Shown here one piece after another: positions 11,281 to 21,900 of a DNA stretch of 64,000 nucleotides (position 1 is the first letter of the stretch; every line of letters starts with the position of its first letter). The notes under the pieces are model-generated. The model did no database searches. It was not told where the DNA came from and saw only the letters and a list, made by a program, of their open reading frames with translations. The stretch is from Halichondria panicea. Lineage: Eukaryota; Porifera; Demospongiae; Suberitida; Halichondriidae. The DNA lies in the NCBI RefSeq assembly GCF_963675165.1, contig NC_087385.1, forward strand, positions 2,666,501 to 2,730,500. Direction: 5' to 3'. A program made the translations under genes and the position numbers.

Positions 11281-14200
11281 ATGAAAGCTACAGTACTTCC
11301 TGTTGTTTTGCTGATATTTGTCTGTCATGCACAAGAGCAACAAGTTCAAGAGTGTCTAGTAAGAGCTAGCGAGTGCTCAGGCAGTTGCTTGAATGGATCT
11401 CTAAACCTTACTCTAAATGAGTATGCCCAGAATAGTATCCCTTTTTGTCGATCAACCTCCATAATGATTGCACTTCCTGCAGGAGAGCATATTTTAGATC
11501 ATGATTTAAGTGCCGAGAATATTTCAGATTTTTCGCTAGTAGCAACTGGTATCGCAATTATCAACTGCCAGAATGTATCACTAAACTTTAGATTCATTGA
11601 AAGGCTTGTGTTAACGAACATAAAATTCGTTTCTTGTGGATCGAACGATTCGCATGGTTTAACCTTCAGCAATGTTAAAGCTGTGCACATCGTAAACATC
11701 ACTATCACACATAGTACCTTCGGTGCTCTCAGCATTGTTAAAAGTGATGTTGTTAATGCTATTGATGTTACAATTTCCCATCATATTAACTCTCGAAGCA
11801 CACTTTTGGTACTGAAAAATTTGACTCTAGTAACTTTTTCCGGCACAACCAAAATCTCAAATAATAGTCTAGAAAATGAAGCTCCGAGTATGATTGCTCA
11901 TATTGAAAACTGTACTATGACAGCGGAGAACATGGTATCTTCAGACAATGTTAGCCCTTTTGGTGTGGTGGTTATCAATAGTACTATTAGTGGTACTGGT
12001 GAATGGAACTTCAGCCAAAACAGAATATCGAAAGGAGGAGGGTCTCTATCACTGACAAACAACACAGAGGCTCAATTTCATGGAACAATAATTTTCTTTA
12101 AAAATTATGCGGAAAATTTTCAGGAAACAACAGGCGGAATGCTTCTTAGACATAGTTGTCTCAACTTGACTGGGACTCTGCAATCAATTGCTAACCAAGG
12201 ACACACAACGTCGATTCAGGCTATCCAATCACATATAACCATTAATGGAAATCTAACGATAAACAACAATTGCAATGGCTTCGTAGGTCTATCACTAGCA
12301 GGACGGACAGTGTTAACAGTTCACGGCTCTCTAAAAGTCCACAAGAACACCTTACTTATGGGGGCTCCCTTACAACCAGAAGGTGGGTTTGGCCCTGGGG
12401 GTACAGTTGGAATTGAAGATTCTCAACTTACGGTAGTTGGTGAAGTATCTTTTTTGAATAATACACTATCTCCGATAACTGCCTACAATGGAAAAATAAA
12501 CCTGATGAGCCATAATTTTACTATAGTATTTGAAAATAATGCTGGAGTATTGTTTGCTGTGAGATCATCAATTGAGATAAAAGGTTCCTCCCGTTTTACT
12601 GCCAACGATAAAGAAGATGATTTCAAAGATGGAACACTTGCTATACAAGAAAGCACACTTGAACTTGGTGGCATGTACACGTTTAACAAAAATATGCTGT
12701 ACGACGAAAATGGTGGAGCAATATATGCAACAATAAAAAGCTTGGTAAAGTTTAGTGGCCATGGAATTTTTTCACACAACAGTGCAAATTATGGTGGTGC
12801 AATCTACCTCGATCAATTGTCCAGAATTGAGATGGAAAACGAAACAAAATTGTTATTTGAGTATAATAAAGCTGTAAAAGGAGGTGCTATATTTATTGGA
12901 ACTTCAATCAGGAATGTAAACTGTTCAAGTCCTCTGAGGAATTGCTTATTTGATGAAGTCAACAATCATGATGTTGCCGTAATATTCAAACACAACAAAG
13001 CATACCCTGGGGCCAGCGTTCTTCATGTAAACTTTGACGATGCACCACCTATTCTAATGGATTATCAAGCCTTAAGAAACCTGGAAAGCACATTTAAAAT
13101 TCTATCCAATAACTCACTCCCTCAAAAATTCTCTGACAGTTACAGATTTGACTTATGCAACTGCACGAATAAATGCTGCGACTTAAATGCTACCAGAGGC
13201 AAAGAATTTTATCTCGGTGCTCGTGCTTTCAAGTTTTATGGTGATAAAAACATGTCAGAACCGATTAGGGGAAATCTATACTCCTCATTGAGATCTTTCG
13301 ACACTAACTCAGAAGTCATATCTTATGTAATGATTGGTAATGGTGAACTTCAAAGAGTTAGTTCTCAAGACTGCAGTGAAATTAAACTCACAGTTATGTC
13401 ACCAGAAGACGAAGAAACTATACTCCTAACTATTGGTGAATCATTTCTTGATAAACAGAAAACAATTCAAGTGAAAGTATCTCTCAACACACCATGTCCA
13501 CGTGGGTTTCCGCTCAACATAAACAGAACCAGTTGCGAATGTGACGAAAATATTATGAAGTATTTGAAAAGCTGTGATATCAATGAAATGGACGGTTATC
13601 TAAAGCTTAAAGAATTTCAATCGTATTGGATAGCTCCTTACGAATTGAACAATTCAATGTATGAAAGTTCGCTATCGTTTTACCGAAACTGTCCACATGG
13701 TTATTGTATTACAGATGGTCCTTTTAAATTCGAAGAAGATAGCATTTGCGACAATAATCGATCTGGCTTACTATGTGGAGAATGCACAGAGGATTATAGT
13801 CTTTTAATAGGGGGTGAGAAATGTGGCTACTGCTCAAATAATTCATCTGTAGCACTTATTGTTTTGTTTGCTGCTTTGGGAATTATTTTGATTGCTTTTA
13901 TTTTTTTCACACAAATGACAGTGGCTACAGGGACCATCAATGGACTAATTTTTTACGTTAACATTGTAAATGCAAATCGAAATGTGTTTTTTCCGGAGAG
14001 CTTTTCCCCTGGCTTGAGTGTTTTTATTTCTTGGCTGAATTTGGACTTTGGTTTTGAAATGTGTTTTTATCACCGGATGAACCAATCGATTTATACTGGC
14101 TTGCAATTCTTGTTTCCACTATATCTGTGGCTAATATCCGCAGTGATAATTATTGTGTGTCACTTTTCAGTTCGAATATCAACATTTTTTGGAAAAAGTG

Positions 14201-15060
14201 ATCCCGTAGCAGTTCTAGCTACGATAATCTTGCTGTCATACAATTCATTGGTACACACTATCATTAGGATTTTATCCGTTGTTACTCTTAATACTCCTGA
14301 CGACTCAGGATTGCATGTATGGCTCTATAATGGGAACATTGTATATGGAACAGAGAATCACGTAATCCTTATTGTAATTGCTATCGTGTTTCTTGTTTGT
14401 TTTTTCCTGCCATACACACTTGTGTTGACCTCATCCCAACTCCTGCAGCGAACTAGATGTGCCTCTAAAATGTTCCAGTATTTGAGCTTGCAACCATTTA
14501 TCCACGTTTATCAAGTGCCATTCAAGGCTTCTCATCGTTATTGGGTAGGACTTTGCTTCCTAATGCGTTGTGTGTTGCTAATTATATTTGCTACCGTGGA
14601 GAGTATACACGCAAATCTCTTTGCTCTAATCACCCTTTGTTTAATATCACTGAGTATGTTTCGAGTAACTGGCGGCATCTACAATGAAACATGGATTGAT
14701 CTCCTCGAGATTTCATTCATTTTGAACCTAGGCATTCTTGCTACCTCTACTTGGTATGCTATATCAAAAAAAGAAAAACAAGAAATTGCTACGTATATTT
14801 CTGTCTCAGTTGCACTCCTATCGTTTGTCGTGCTTGTGTTTATGCACGTGTTTTGGCGACTTAGGAAACTACCTAAATTCAGGAAGAAGATGGAGTACAT
14901 GATGAACAAAACAAAGGACTCGGGTTTGGAATCACCTGAAAAGAATCCTCAGAAAAAAGAAGCTGGCACCGAGCGTCCAACAAACACACTTGTTGAATTG
15001 AAAGAAAGTTGCCAGGTTGTTGATCTCAGGGAACCATTGCTTGAGAGTGTAATACAGTGA
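11281..15060 (+). CDS. Large beta-helix (Pmp-like) extracellular protein with about 8 C-terminal TM segments
   Basis: A single uninterrupted 1,259-aa frame. I start at 11281 because MKATVLPVVLLIFVCHA is a clean signal peptide; an in-frame ATG at 11251 adds ten residues. Residues ~60-600 are repetitive, Asn/Ser/Thr-rich right-handed beta-helix sequence with many N-x-S/T sites. Residues ~470-550 carry the GGAI and FxxN signatures of polymorphic outer-membrane-protein repeats (FSHNSANYGGAIYL, FEYNKAVKGGAIFI). A Cys-rich juxtamembrane module follows (SGLLCGECTEDYSLLIGGEK, then CGYCS). From residue ~856 to ~1192 there are about eight hydrophobic segments, then a ~65-residue charged cytoplasmic tail. 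The role is unknown; a surface receptor, adhesion protein or channel-like protein are all possible. Related sponge proteins are usually labelled only as Pmp-like. It is flanked by repeats, and the lack of introns contrasts with its neighbours. Confidence 0.85.
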   Translation: MKATVLPVVLLIFVCHAQEQQVQECLVRASECSGSCLNGSLNLTLNEYAQNSIPFCRSTSIMIALPAGEHILDHDLSAENISDFSLVATGIAIINCQNVSLNFRFIERLVLTNIKFVSCGSNDSHGLTFSNVKAVHIVNITITHSTFGALSIVKSDVVNAIDVTISHHINSRSTLLVLKNLTLVTFSGTTKISNNSLENEAPSMIAHIENCTMTAENMVSSDNVSPFGVVVINSTISGTGEWNFSQNRISKGGGSLSLTNNTEAQFHGTIIFFKNYAENFQETTGGMLLRHSCLNLTGTLQSIANQGHTTSIQAIQSHITINGNLTINNNCNGFVGLSLAGRTVLTVHGSLKVHKNTLLMGAPLQPEGGFGPGGTVGIEDSQLTVVGEVSFLNNTLSPITAYNGKINLMSHNFTIVFENNAGVLFAVRSSIEIKGSSRFTANDKEDDFKDGTLAIQESTLELGGMYTFNKNMLYDENGGAIYATIKSLVKFSGHGIFSHNSANYGGAIYLDQLSRIEMENETKLLFEYNKAVKGGAIFIGTSIRNVNCSSPLRNCLFDEVNNHDVAVIFKHNKAYPGASVLHVNFDDAPPILMDYQALRNLESTFKILSNNSLPQKFSDSYRFDLCNCTNKCCDLNATRGKEFYLGARAFKFYGDKNMSEPIRGNLYSSLRSFDTNSEVISYVMIGNGELQRVSSQDCSEIKLTVMSPEDEETILLTIGESFLDKQKTIQVKVSLNTPCPRGFPLNINRTSCECDENIMKYLKSCDINEMDGYLKLKEFQSYWIAPYELNNSMYESSLSFYRNCPHGYCITDGPFKFEEDSICDNNRSGLLCGECTEDYSLLIGGEKCGYCSNNSSVALIVLFAALGIILIAFIFFTQMTVATGTINGLIFYVNIVNANRNVFFPESFSPGLSVFISWLNLDFGFEMCFYHRMNQSIYTGLQFLFPLYLWLISAVIIIVCHFSVRISTFFGKSDPVAVLATIILLSYNSLVHTIIRILSVVTLNTPDDSGLHVWLYNGNIVYGTENHVILIVIAIVFLVCFFLPYTLVLTSSQLLQRTRCASKMFQYLSLQPFIHVYQVPFKASHRYWVGLCFLMRCVLLIIFATVESIHANLFALITLCLISLSMFRVTGGIYNETWIDLLEISFILNLGILATSTWYAISKKEKQEIATYISVSVALLSFVVLVFMHVFWRLRKLPKFRKKMEYMMNKTKDSGLESPEKNPQKKEAGTERPTNTLVELKESCQVVDLREPLLESVIQ

Positions 15061-15310
15061 CCAGATGTATTAGTGCATGCACATGCATAGTTTGAACGAT
15101 CTACATACTGTAGGTACGTACAAGTAACATAATACGCAATACATAGCATAAACACTTAAAAGTTTCTATAGCATTCAGTGTCTTGCTTTTCTATTAATTT
15201 TTTGATATTGGGCATGCATACATGTAGATCTATCACAATGTCATAATTATTCACTTATATAATTATTATATATAATGTTATTCATCTGTTTCAGTGTTTA
15301 CGCCATGTCT

Positions 15311-15905
15311 ACTTCCTACATTGGTAGGGGCTGAGATCACTTCGTTCACACAAGTGTGAATAATTATTAGTGCATAATAGATATTGAGTTTCCTACAGTG
15401 GCAGTCCATAATCCGCCTTCCTACATTGGTAGGGACCGAGATCAGTACGTTCACACAAGTATGAATATTAGTGCATAATAGATATTGAGTTTCCTACAGT
15501 GGCAGTCCATAATCCGCCTTCCTACATTGGTAGAGACTGAGATCAGTGCGTTCACACAAGTATGAATATTAGTTATTGAGTTTTTCCTACAGTGGCAGTC
15601 CATAATCCGCCTTCCTACATTGGTAGGGGCTGAGATCAGTGCGTTCACACAAGTATGAATATTAGTGCATAATAGATATTGAGTTTCCTACAGTGGCAGT
15701 CCATAATCCGCCTTCCTACATTGGTAGAGACTGAGATCAGTGCGTTCACACAAGTATGAATATTAGTTATTGAGTTTTTCCTACAGTGGCAGTCCATAAT
15801 CCGCCTTCCTACATTGGTAGGGACTGAGATCAGTGCGTTCACACAAGTATGAATATTAGTGCATAATAGTTATTGAGTTTCCTACAGTGGCAGTCCATAT
15901 AGTCC
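15311..15905. repeat. Tandem array, ~100-bp monomers with a ~196-bp higher-order unit
   Basis: Six copies of a unit containing CTTCCTACATTGGTAG, GTTCACACAAGTATGAAT and TTCCTACAGTGGCAG. They begin near 15311, 15416, 15517, 15612, 15713 and 15808. Spacings alternate between about 101 and 95 because every second unit lacks the GTGCATAATAG segment, giving a dimeric higher-order period of about 196 bp. Each monomer also contains two related half-units (CCTACATTGGTAGG and CCTACAGTGGCAG). Confidence 0.9.
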
Positions 15906-15975
15906 TAATGCATTTCTTGCACCCATAAATATATAAAGTACTGATATCAGGCATGCATGCTCTCACAACTGGCAT

Positions 15976-16231
15976 CAGAGGGAGGAACCACTTGACCTTA
16001 GTTAACGTTACTAATTACTTTTTGTGGTGACCTGTTCACCGCAGGCGCTTGTCAAGAGTGGCCAGCTATTTAATATCTCTACTCTTGTACCGATTTGGCA
16101 TTTAAAGAAGACCTCATACAGATAGTTTATAATGCATCATTCATACACTTCTGGCCAAGTTTCACAAAAACTAATATAATTTGTTATTAGTGACCTTATA
16201 TTAACTAAGGTCAAGTGGTTCGCTCCCTCTG
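15976..16231. mobile_element. 256-bp MITE with ~30-bp terminal inverted repeats
   Basis: The left end at 15976-16005 (CAGAGGGAGGAACCACTTGA and following) matches the reverse complement of the right end 16201-16231 with about one mismatch and one indel. The interior is non-coding. A target-site duplication is not obvious. Confidence 0.75.
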
Positions 16232-16839
16232 ACTGAGTATAAGTATACCCTGCACTCATCGGCAATAACACGCTTATAGTCTGAACCTCTCATGAATATT
16301 TTTGACTGCACTATCATGAACCTTCACTTCTTATATACTGCATGTATTGACACATGTACATGAATAATTACAGGAAACTTGGTGAGATCATGTGAGAACA
16401 ACACAGTTGATCAAACTTCTATTCTGTCCACCCCAAGATCATGCATTACCATATCATCTCCTAGCTGGCCAGGAATTCAATTCTATACTATAGAAGACAA
16501 CTTACTGAGCCTGTAGGAGGACAGTAACTCTCTAGCTAATTATGGAATAGATAACCTCTAGATCTATGTGCCTGTTAAACAGGTGGGGTCCTTGCATGCA
16601 GTGATTAGGGCATGCAGCTAAATGTCTTTCGGCCCTAAGATGTGTTACGTACACGCATCAAGTGTCGATATAGATGCAAGAGTATTTAATACGTATCCGG
16701 AGTGCATGAATACTCCCTTCAAGTAATCTATGGTCTTTTACAACCCAGTTCAATGCAATATTCAGCAGAAAATCACAGCCCGGCTTAGATAGCTAATTAT
16801 ATAATAATAATTGCTATGCACAACATTTTTACTGTCAGT

Positions 16840-17030
16840 GTGTCATACAGGGGGCCTTGGATATCCCCCTCTGGCTCAAATTCCTCCTTCCCCTAAAATG
16901 TGCATTCAGGTACTAAGTTGTATGACTGAGTATAATATGCAAAGGCAACCCAAAAACCCATCACAATTCACTAAGATCACCTAATTAACAATCCAGGGGC
17001 ATGTCCCCTGGATTCCCCTAACTGGTCGAC
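16840..17030 (-). repeat. Dispersed repeat family A, copy 2
   Basis: The reverse complement shares GTGAATTGTGATGGG, GGTTGCCTTTGCATAT, ACTCAGTCATACAAC, AGTACCTGAATGCACA and CCTGTATGACAC with 7500-7885. It ends in a small hairpin around CCAGGGGCATGTCCCCTGG near 16993. Confidence 0.7.
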
Positions 17031-17205
17031 TCCACTCCGTGTGTCAATAAAATATGCTTTGTCTGCATAACGTACACTAATTTGCATGGTGAAGTTGTAC
17101 ATGACCAGGCTGGTGGTGAGTGGTGCAACCCTGACAGTGCATTGTAGATAATTATTATTGTAGATATAGTTGCAATGAAATGAACAATAATAATTATTAT
17201 AATTG

Positions 17206-18745
17206 CTATTGCTCATCATCATCACCAAAAGATAACAAACTTTTGTTTTTAACTCCTTTGTTTTTAACTCCTTTGCTACTGTTAGTCTTCTTTTGCCCGG
17301 TTTTTCGATGATCTTCATCATTTTTGGCTTTCTTACTTGTAGACGCACCGAGAGCTCCTTCTGAGCTCTTTCTTTTGGTTGGTTTGTTGAACACTATTCT
17401 GCCAGTGCCATCAGCGTCACCAGAACTCTCATCACCTGCACAGGGGTAATAGCAACCTAAGTAACCGTATTTTAGGTAGAAGTATTACTAATAATGTACC
17501 AATGAGATCTTAATACCATAATTATAGCAGATATATTTCGAGGGTACACGTATATACTTTCGTGGAAATACCTTAAAAAAGGTTTTCGCGGATTTAATTT
17601 TGGCGGAAAAGCAACCTTTTTGCAGCATGCATGCACCCTAATCGTAGGTATAAATGTTTGCGGGGAAATTATGTTTAATCAGCGAAAACCACGAACATTT
17701 GGTAAATACTTTAGTGATTTATTTTGTGTGACTGATTGAATTTTATTAGTTAATGAGCATGCGTTATAATAGTTCAGTTACCATTCCCTTCTAGCAAAAC
17801 TTGCAGTACTTACAAGGCTAACACACCCTTCTTCTTCGTAGTCTTTCTGTACTGCATGAACTCATCCTGATTTACATCCCCGGCCTTAAGGACCACAACA
17901 GTTGGCAGCTCATCCTCTCTATCTTCTCTGTCCTCCACACTCGGGGGTGGCCCTGCCTCACGCTTTGCATCTGTCAACAGTAGGAGAATAACAGATAATG
18001 TGTTGTGTCAGTATTATACACCACACCCCACTCAAATCATCGTCATAAAATACTGGTGTTCCGGTCCCTACAATCTCACCTTCAGCATTTACATGATCAA
18101 GGCACATGCATATTTCTCTGACAATACACATTCACAACCATGTTAGTACCGTATTCACTCGAATTACCGGGACACAACAAAATAATTACGGTAGAGCAAG
18201 AAAAAGTTGAGTGTCCCTTGTATTAGGGTGATTAGAACGAATATTTCCCCATTTAAGGTACATACACGGCCTCGATTCCAGAGCTCTGCAGCTAAAATGT
18301 CTTTCGTGCAGTTTAGAAGCTGTGTACGCGGGTTCCATGTCTACAAAGTGGTGTCTTCAACCATCAGTGACATATTACAGTGCCAGAGAGTAGAATCCTA
18401 AGAGTTTTGAGTCTCTATCGAGCTAACATACTTTTTTTCGTTCTAATTAGATCGGGACGTCTAAAAATATTTACATTTCCTGTTGTTCCTTAATATAGAG
18501 TGAAAAAAATTACGTAAGTCCGAAGTGTCCCTTAGAATAGAGTGTCCCGGTAATTTGGGTGAATACGGTAAGGTTCAAAGTTAATACTTTTATAAAGCCA
18601 ATGTAACATACCTAGATCTATTTATTGGCTCACCAATACTGACAGGCTCTTTGTACCCTACTTTATCCTTGAATGCCTTGAGGAATGTAGGCTCCTGAGG
18701 CTTGGTCCAGGTGACATTCTTGCTAGGAGCTCGACCACCAGACAT
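17206..18745 (-). CDS. KIAA1143: KIAA1143 homologue (small conserved nuclear-type protein)
   Basis: Exons complement(join(17206..17435, 17827..17970, 18634..18745)), phases 1 and 1, 161 aa (human about 154). The N-terminus MSGGRAPSKNVTWTKPQEPT then FLKAFKDKVGYKEP matches the family's start. The middle has DELPTVVVLKAGDVNQDEFM, the counterpart of QPQVVVLKKGDL in human. The C-terminus is Lys/Ser-rich and ends NKSLLSFGDDDEQ, like SSLLSFDNEDENE. The molecular function is not established; a charged, largely disordered protein. The donor at 17826 (GTGTGT) is chosen because it alone keeps phase with the last exon. Intron 1 carries a MITE (18149-18568); intron 2 has a degenerate hairpin element near 17530-17710. 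Its ATG is 168 bp from the KIF15 ATG on the other strand, implying a shared promoter. Confidence 0.9.
18149..18568. mobile_element. 420-bp TA-flanked MITE in KIAA1143 intron 1
   Basis: The ends start CCGTATTCACTCGAATTACC and match in reverse complement over about 27 bp with two mismatches (right end 18542-18568). TA dinucleotides flank both sides (18147-18148 and 18569-18570), as expected for Tc1/mariner-like target sites. There is no transposase frame. Confidence 0.8.
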
Positions 18746-18913
18746 TGTATTCGATTCTCACATGCAGTGAAGAAGGGGTGGAGTTGTCTAGGTTCAACTC
18801 TAAATGGAGCTCGGGCTTTGATGAGCGGGTGCTTTGAAGGAAAGAAACACAAGATCTGTAAGCTTTTAAACAACTAGATCTAGATCTACCTATGGTTTCT
18901 TGATTCTTCATTC
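18746..18913. promoter_or_regulatory. Bidirectional promoter, KIAA1143 / KIF15
   Basis: Only 168 bp separate the two divergent start codons, so both 5' UTRs and core promoters must lie here or overlap. No clear TATA box stands out. Inferred from gene orientation; transcription starts were not measured. Confidence 0.7.
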
Positions 18914-21900
18914 ATGGAACTTCCAGCAGCCTCAGGGTATGTGGTACTGTGGTGTGGATATTAAATTAGATCTAGCTAGTTGGCATTTACAGCATAATTA
19001 TTAATTAAAATAGAATAGTAAATTAAATGTAGCGGTGTATAATTATGTCTAATTTGTATGGGCACATTGTTTGGTACCCCTTGTTTATAACACTGAACCA
19101 TGGTAGAAAGTGTTGTTAATTAATGTGGTTGATGTAATTACAGCCCCACCATAATTGCTTGTCTAAAGCGCCAGCCACTTATTTTTGGGGGCTGTAATTA
19201 CGTCAACTACGGTAGTACAGCTATAAGTTGTGTATAGATCTACCAGTCTTCACAACTGACATGGACTGCAAATGTTCATTCGTTACCCAAAGCATGCACA
19301 ATAAATACGCAGTCTTAGTGAATTGTGATATATACTGTAGCTCTAGAGCAGTGCCAATTAAGACACTAGCTATCAGCTGCCTAAAAGTATATTCATACCC
19401 ACTTATATAGCATGGTTGACTGGTTGTACGTACAAGCCATAATTAATTGTGTAGTCTGTTTTACAATTCAACGTGTAAGGCGTGTATGTACACCATGATA
19501 CTCCAATCATTGCATATCAAGTAAAATGCATGACGCAGAACATTTTTCAACTGCATAATTATTTGCAGAGGAGAGAGCATCAAGGTGTTTGTTCGTGTTC
19601 GACCTCCCGATCCACATCTTGAGTCCGAGCTCGATCACAGCGCTTGCCTGGACATTACTTCTCAGGTCTCCATCACTGTCCACTGTAAGCCCGAGGCAAA
19701 AGTTTTCACATTTGACCATGTCGCTGGCATGGAAACCACCCAGGTATGTGCATGTGTAAAGCTGAATATTGTAGCTGCCTGGATACTGTTACCACAGAAA
19801 ATGTCTGCACTACTGAAGAATTCACTTATGATGTCCTTAACGTTTGCATTCCAAGTGAATTGCACTAAGTAATTTTTCAGAGATCCCGTTTACCATTAAT
19901 TTCCTATAGATGTGTTTGTATAGTGTGTGTATTCCACTTGCAGGAGGATGTGTTCTCTTCTGTGGGTCGACCGATTATTGACAGTTGTATGAGAGGCTAC
20001 AACGGCACAGTTTTTGCCTAGTGAGTCACCGTTTGTTGTTTGACTTTGCATACATGTAAAAGGAAGTGATTCTATGCACTTTAATTTAATGTGTGCAGTC
20101 ATGTAAAATTAATGTGTTGCATAGACAACATTTTTTACTAATAATACATGTACATGTATGTATGTACGGTTTGTTTTGGCATTATATTACTCATGTCTCT
20201 TTTATGGTGAGGGATGTTTTAATTATTTGCTCACACCTACACACATGCATGTACATGCACATGCACATGCACACAGCGGCCAAACGGGTTCAGGCAAAAC
20301 TTTTACTATGATAGGTGAGTTTCGATTAAAAATGCATACGTAGTGTACATGTATTAGAATAAGAGTGTTTTTTGTGTCATACGTAATTCCTAATCTCCGC
20401 TTGACCATAATACATTTAGTATTATATGTATCTGTTAGTGGCTACAATGCTCGTTGTCCAGGTCCCTCTGATGACTCCAACAACTTCACTCACGAGCTAA
20501 GAGGCATAATCCCCCGCAGCTTTGAGTACCTCTTCAGTCTCATCAATAGAGAGAAACAGAAGGTCAGCTAAAACCTGGCACGTACATGATTGTGTACTTA
20601 TAGTCTTGCTTACACCTGTAACTACTAGAAAACTAAATGGTAACAGTTATGTAAATGTACAATGTGTGTCTGTCTTGTGTACAATGTGTACATGCATGCA
20701 GTGTGGTGATCTGGTGGAATTCCTGTGCAAATGTTCGTTCCTTGAAATCTACAATGAGCAAGTGAGCGGTCAGACGCACATGATATACGTACATGCATGT
20801 TACAGTGAATCGACAGCTACACCCCCACCCCCACATTTTCCTATCATTACATTACAATGTACATGTAAATACTTTTGAACAGTGAATTTACTTCTTTTTG
20901 ATCAGAGTGCATTTATGAATGAATATTCTGTTTGCTTTGATCGTCATGCATGTACATGTAAAAATACTGTCCCTTTCATAACTTTGCGTTCCAGGTGTTT
21001 GACCTTATTGACGCAGCCTCGTGTGGACTGCACCTGCGAGAGAACATGAAGCACGGTGTGTACGTGGACGGACTCTTAGAGACGAGTGTGTCCTCTGCAA
21101 GGGAGGCGTATGAGGTGCTATCAATGGGTTGGGCCAACAGACGGGTGGCTGCCACCTCCATGAACAGGGAGAGTAGTCGCTCTCATGCTGTATTCACACT
21201 CACTATTGAGTCCAAGAAGAAGGTTGGTTGGTTGACTGAAACTCTCCTTTTAATTAGTGATTCTTACCCAGTCTATTCTCAAATCATGTTGTCCTGACTG
21301 GTTAGTAGCTTACATGCATGTACATGCACCTTGCTTTAAAATAACAGACTTCAGTTACTGATGATCTGTATCCTCGCCCACTTCTGTCAAGGCCTGTGAA
21401 GGAGACTAACTGTGTCCTATGGGCGATGATGTAGCTCAGCAAATAGACTAACTGTTACAGTGTAACATACAGAACTGTACATGTGTTCTTCATATTCTGT
21501 TCATGTCTGTTCAGGAGTGCAGAGACAGTGTGGCTAAGCTGAAGAGCTCAGTCCTAAACTTAGTGGACTTGGCTGGGTCAGAGAGACAGAGAGACACTCA
21601 CACTGCCGGAGTCAGGCTCAAGGTAAGTCATCATGCATTGTGTATGCATGTACATGTACATACTGTAATTATGCTTATAGATGATTGCATAATTGTACAT
21701 GTAAGAACTTTTCCAGCCAGTAGCTCAGTCACATTCTTTAATCAGTATAATATCAGATTTCAAGCCTCAAAACTTGAATCTTGCTTGCAGGAGGCGGGCA
21801 GCATTAACAAGTCATTGTCGGCACTCGGGAATGTGATCATGGCTTTGGTGGATATAGCCAATGGGAAGTCAAGACATGTTCACTACAGAGACTCAAAGCT

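Larger units (their letters stand above)
15061..17205. other. Intergenic repeats between the beta-helix gene and KIAA1143
   Basis: Holds a ~100-bp tandem array (15311-15905), a 256-bp MITE (15976-16231) and dispersed repeat A copy 2 (16840-17030), which lies just downstream of the KIAA1143 stop and may be in its 3' UTR. No coding signal was seen in the remainder. Confidence 0.6.

Noticed and set aside
15451-15842. Repeated 65-codon minus-strand frames with CHCRK
   Set aside because: They arise from the tandem array period being compatible with an open frame; no start context, no signal peptide, no splice partners.
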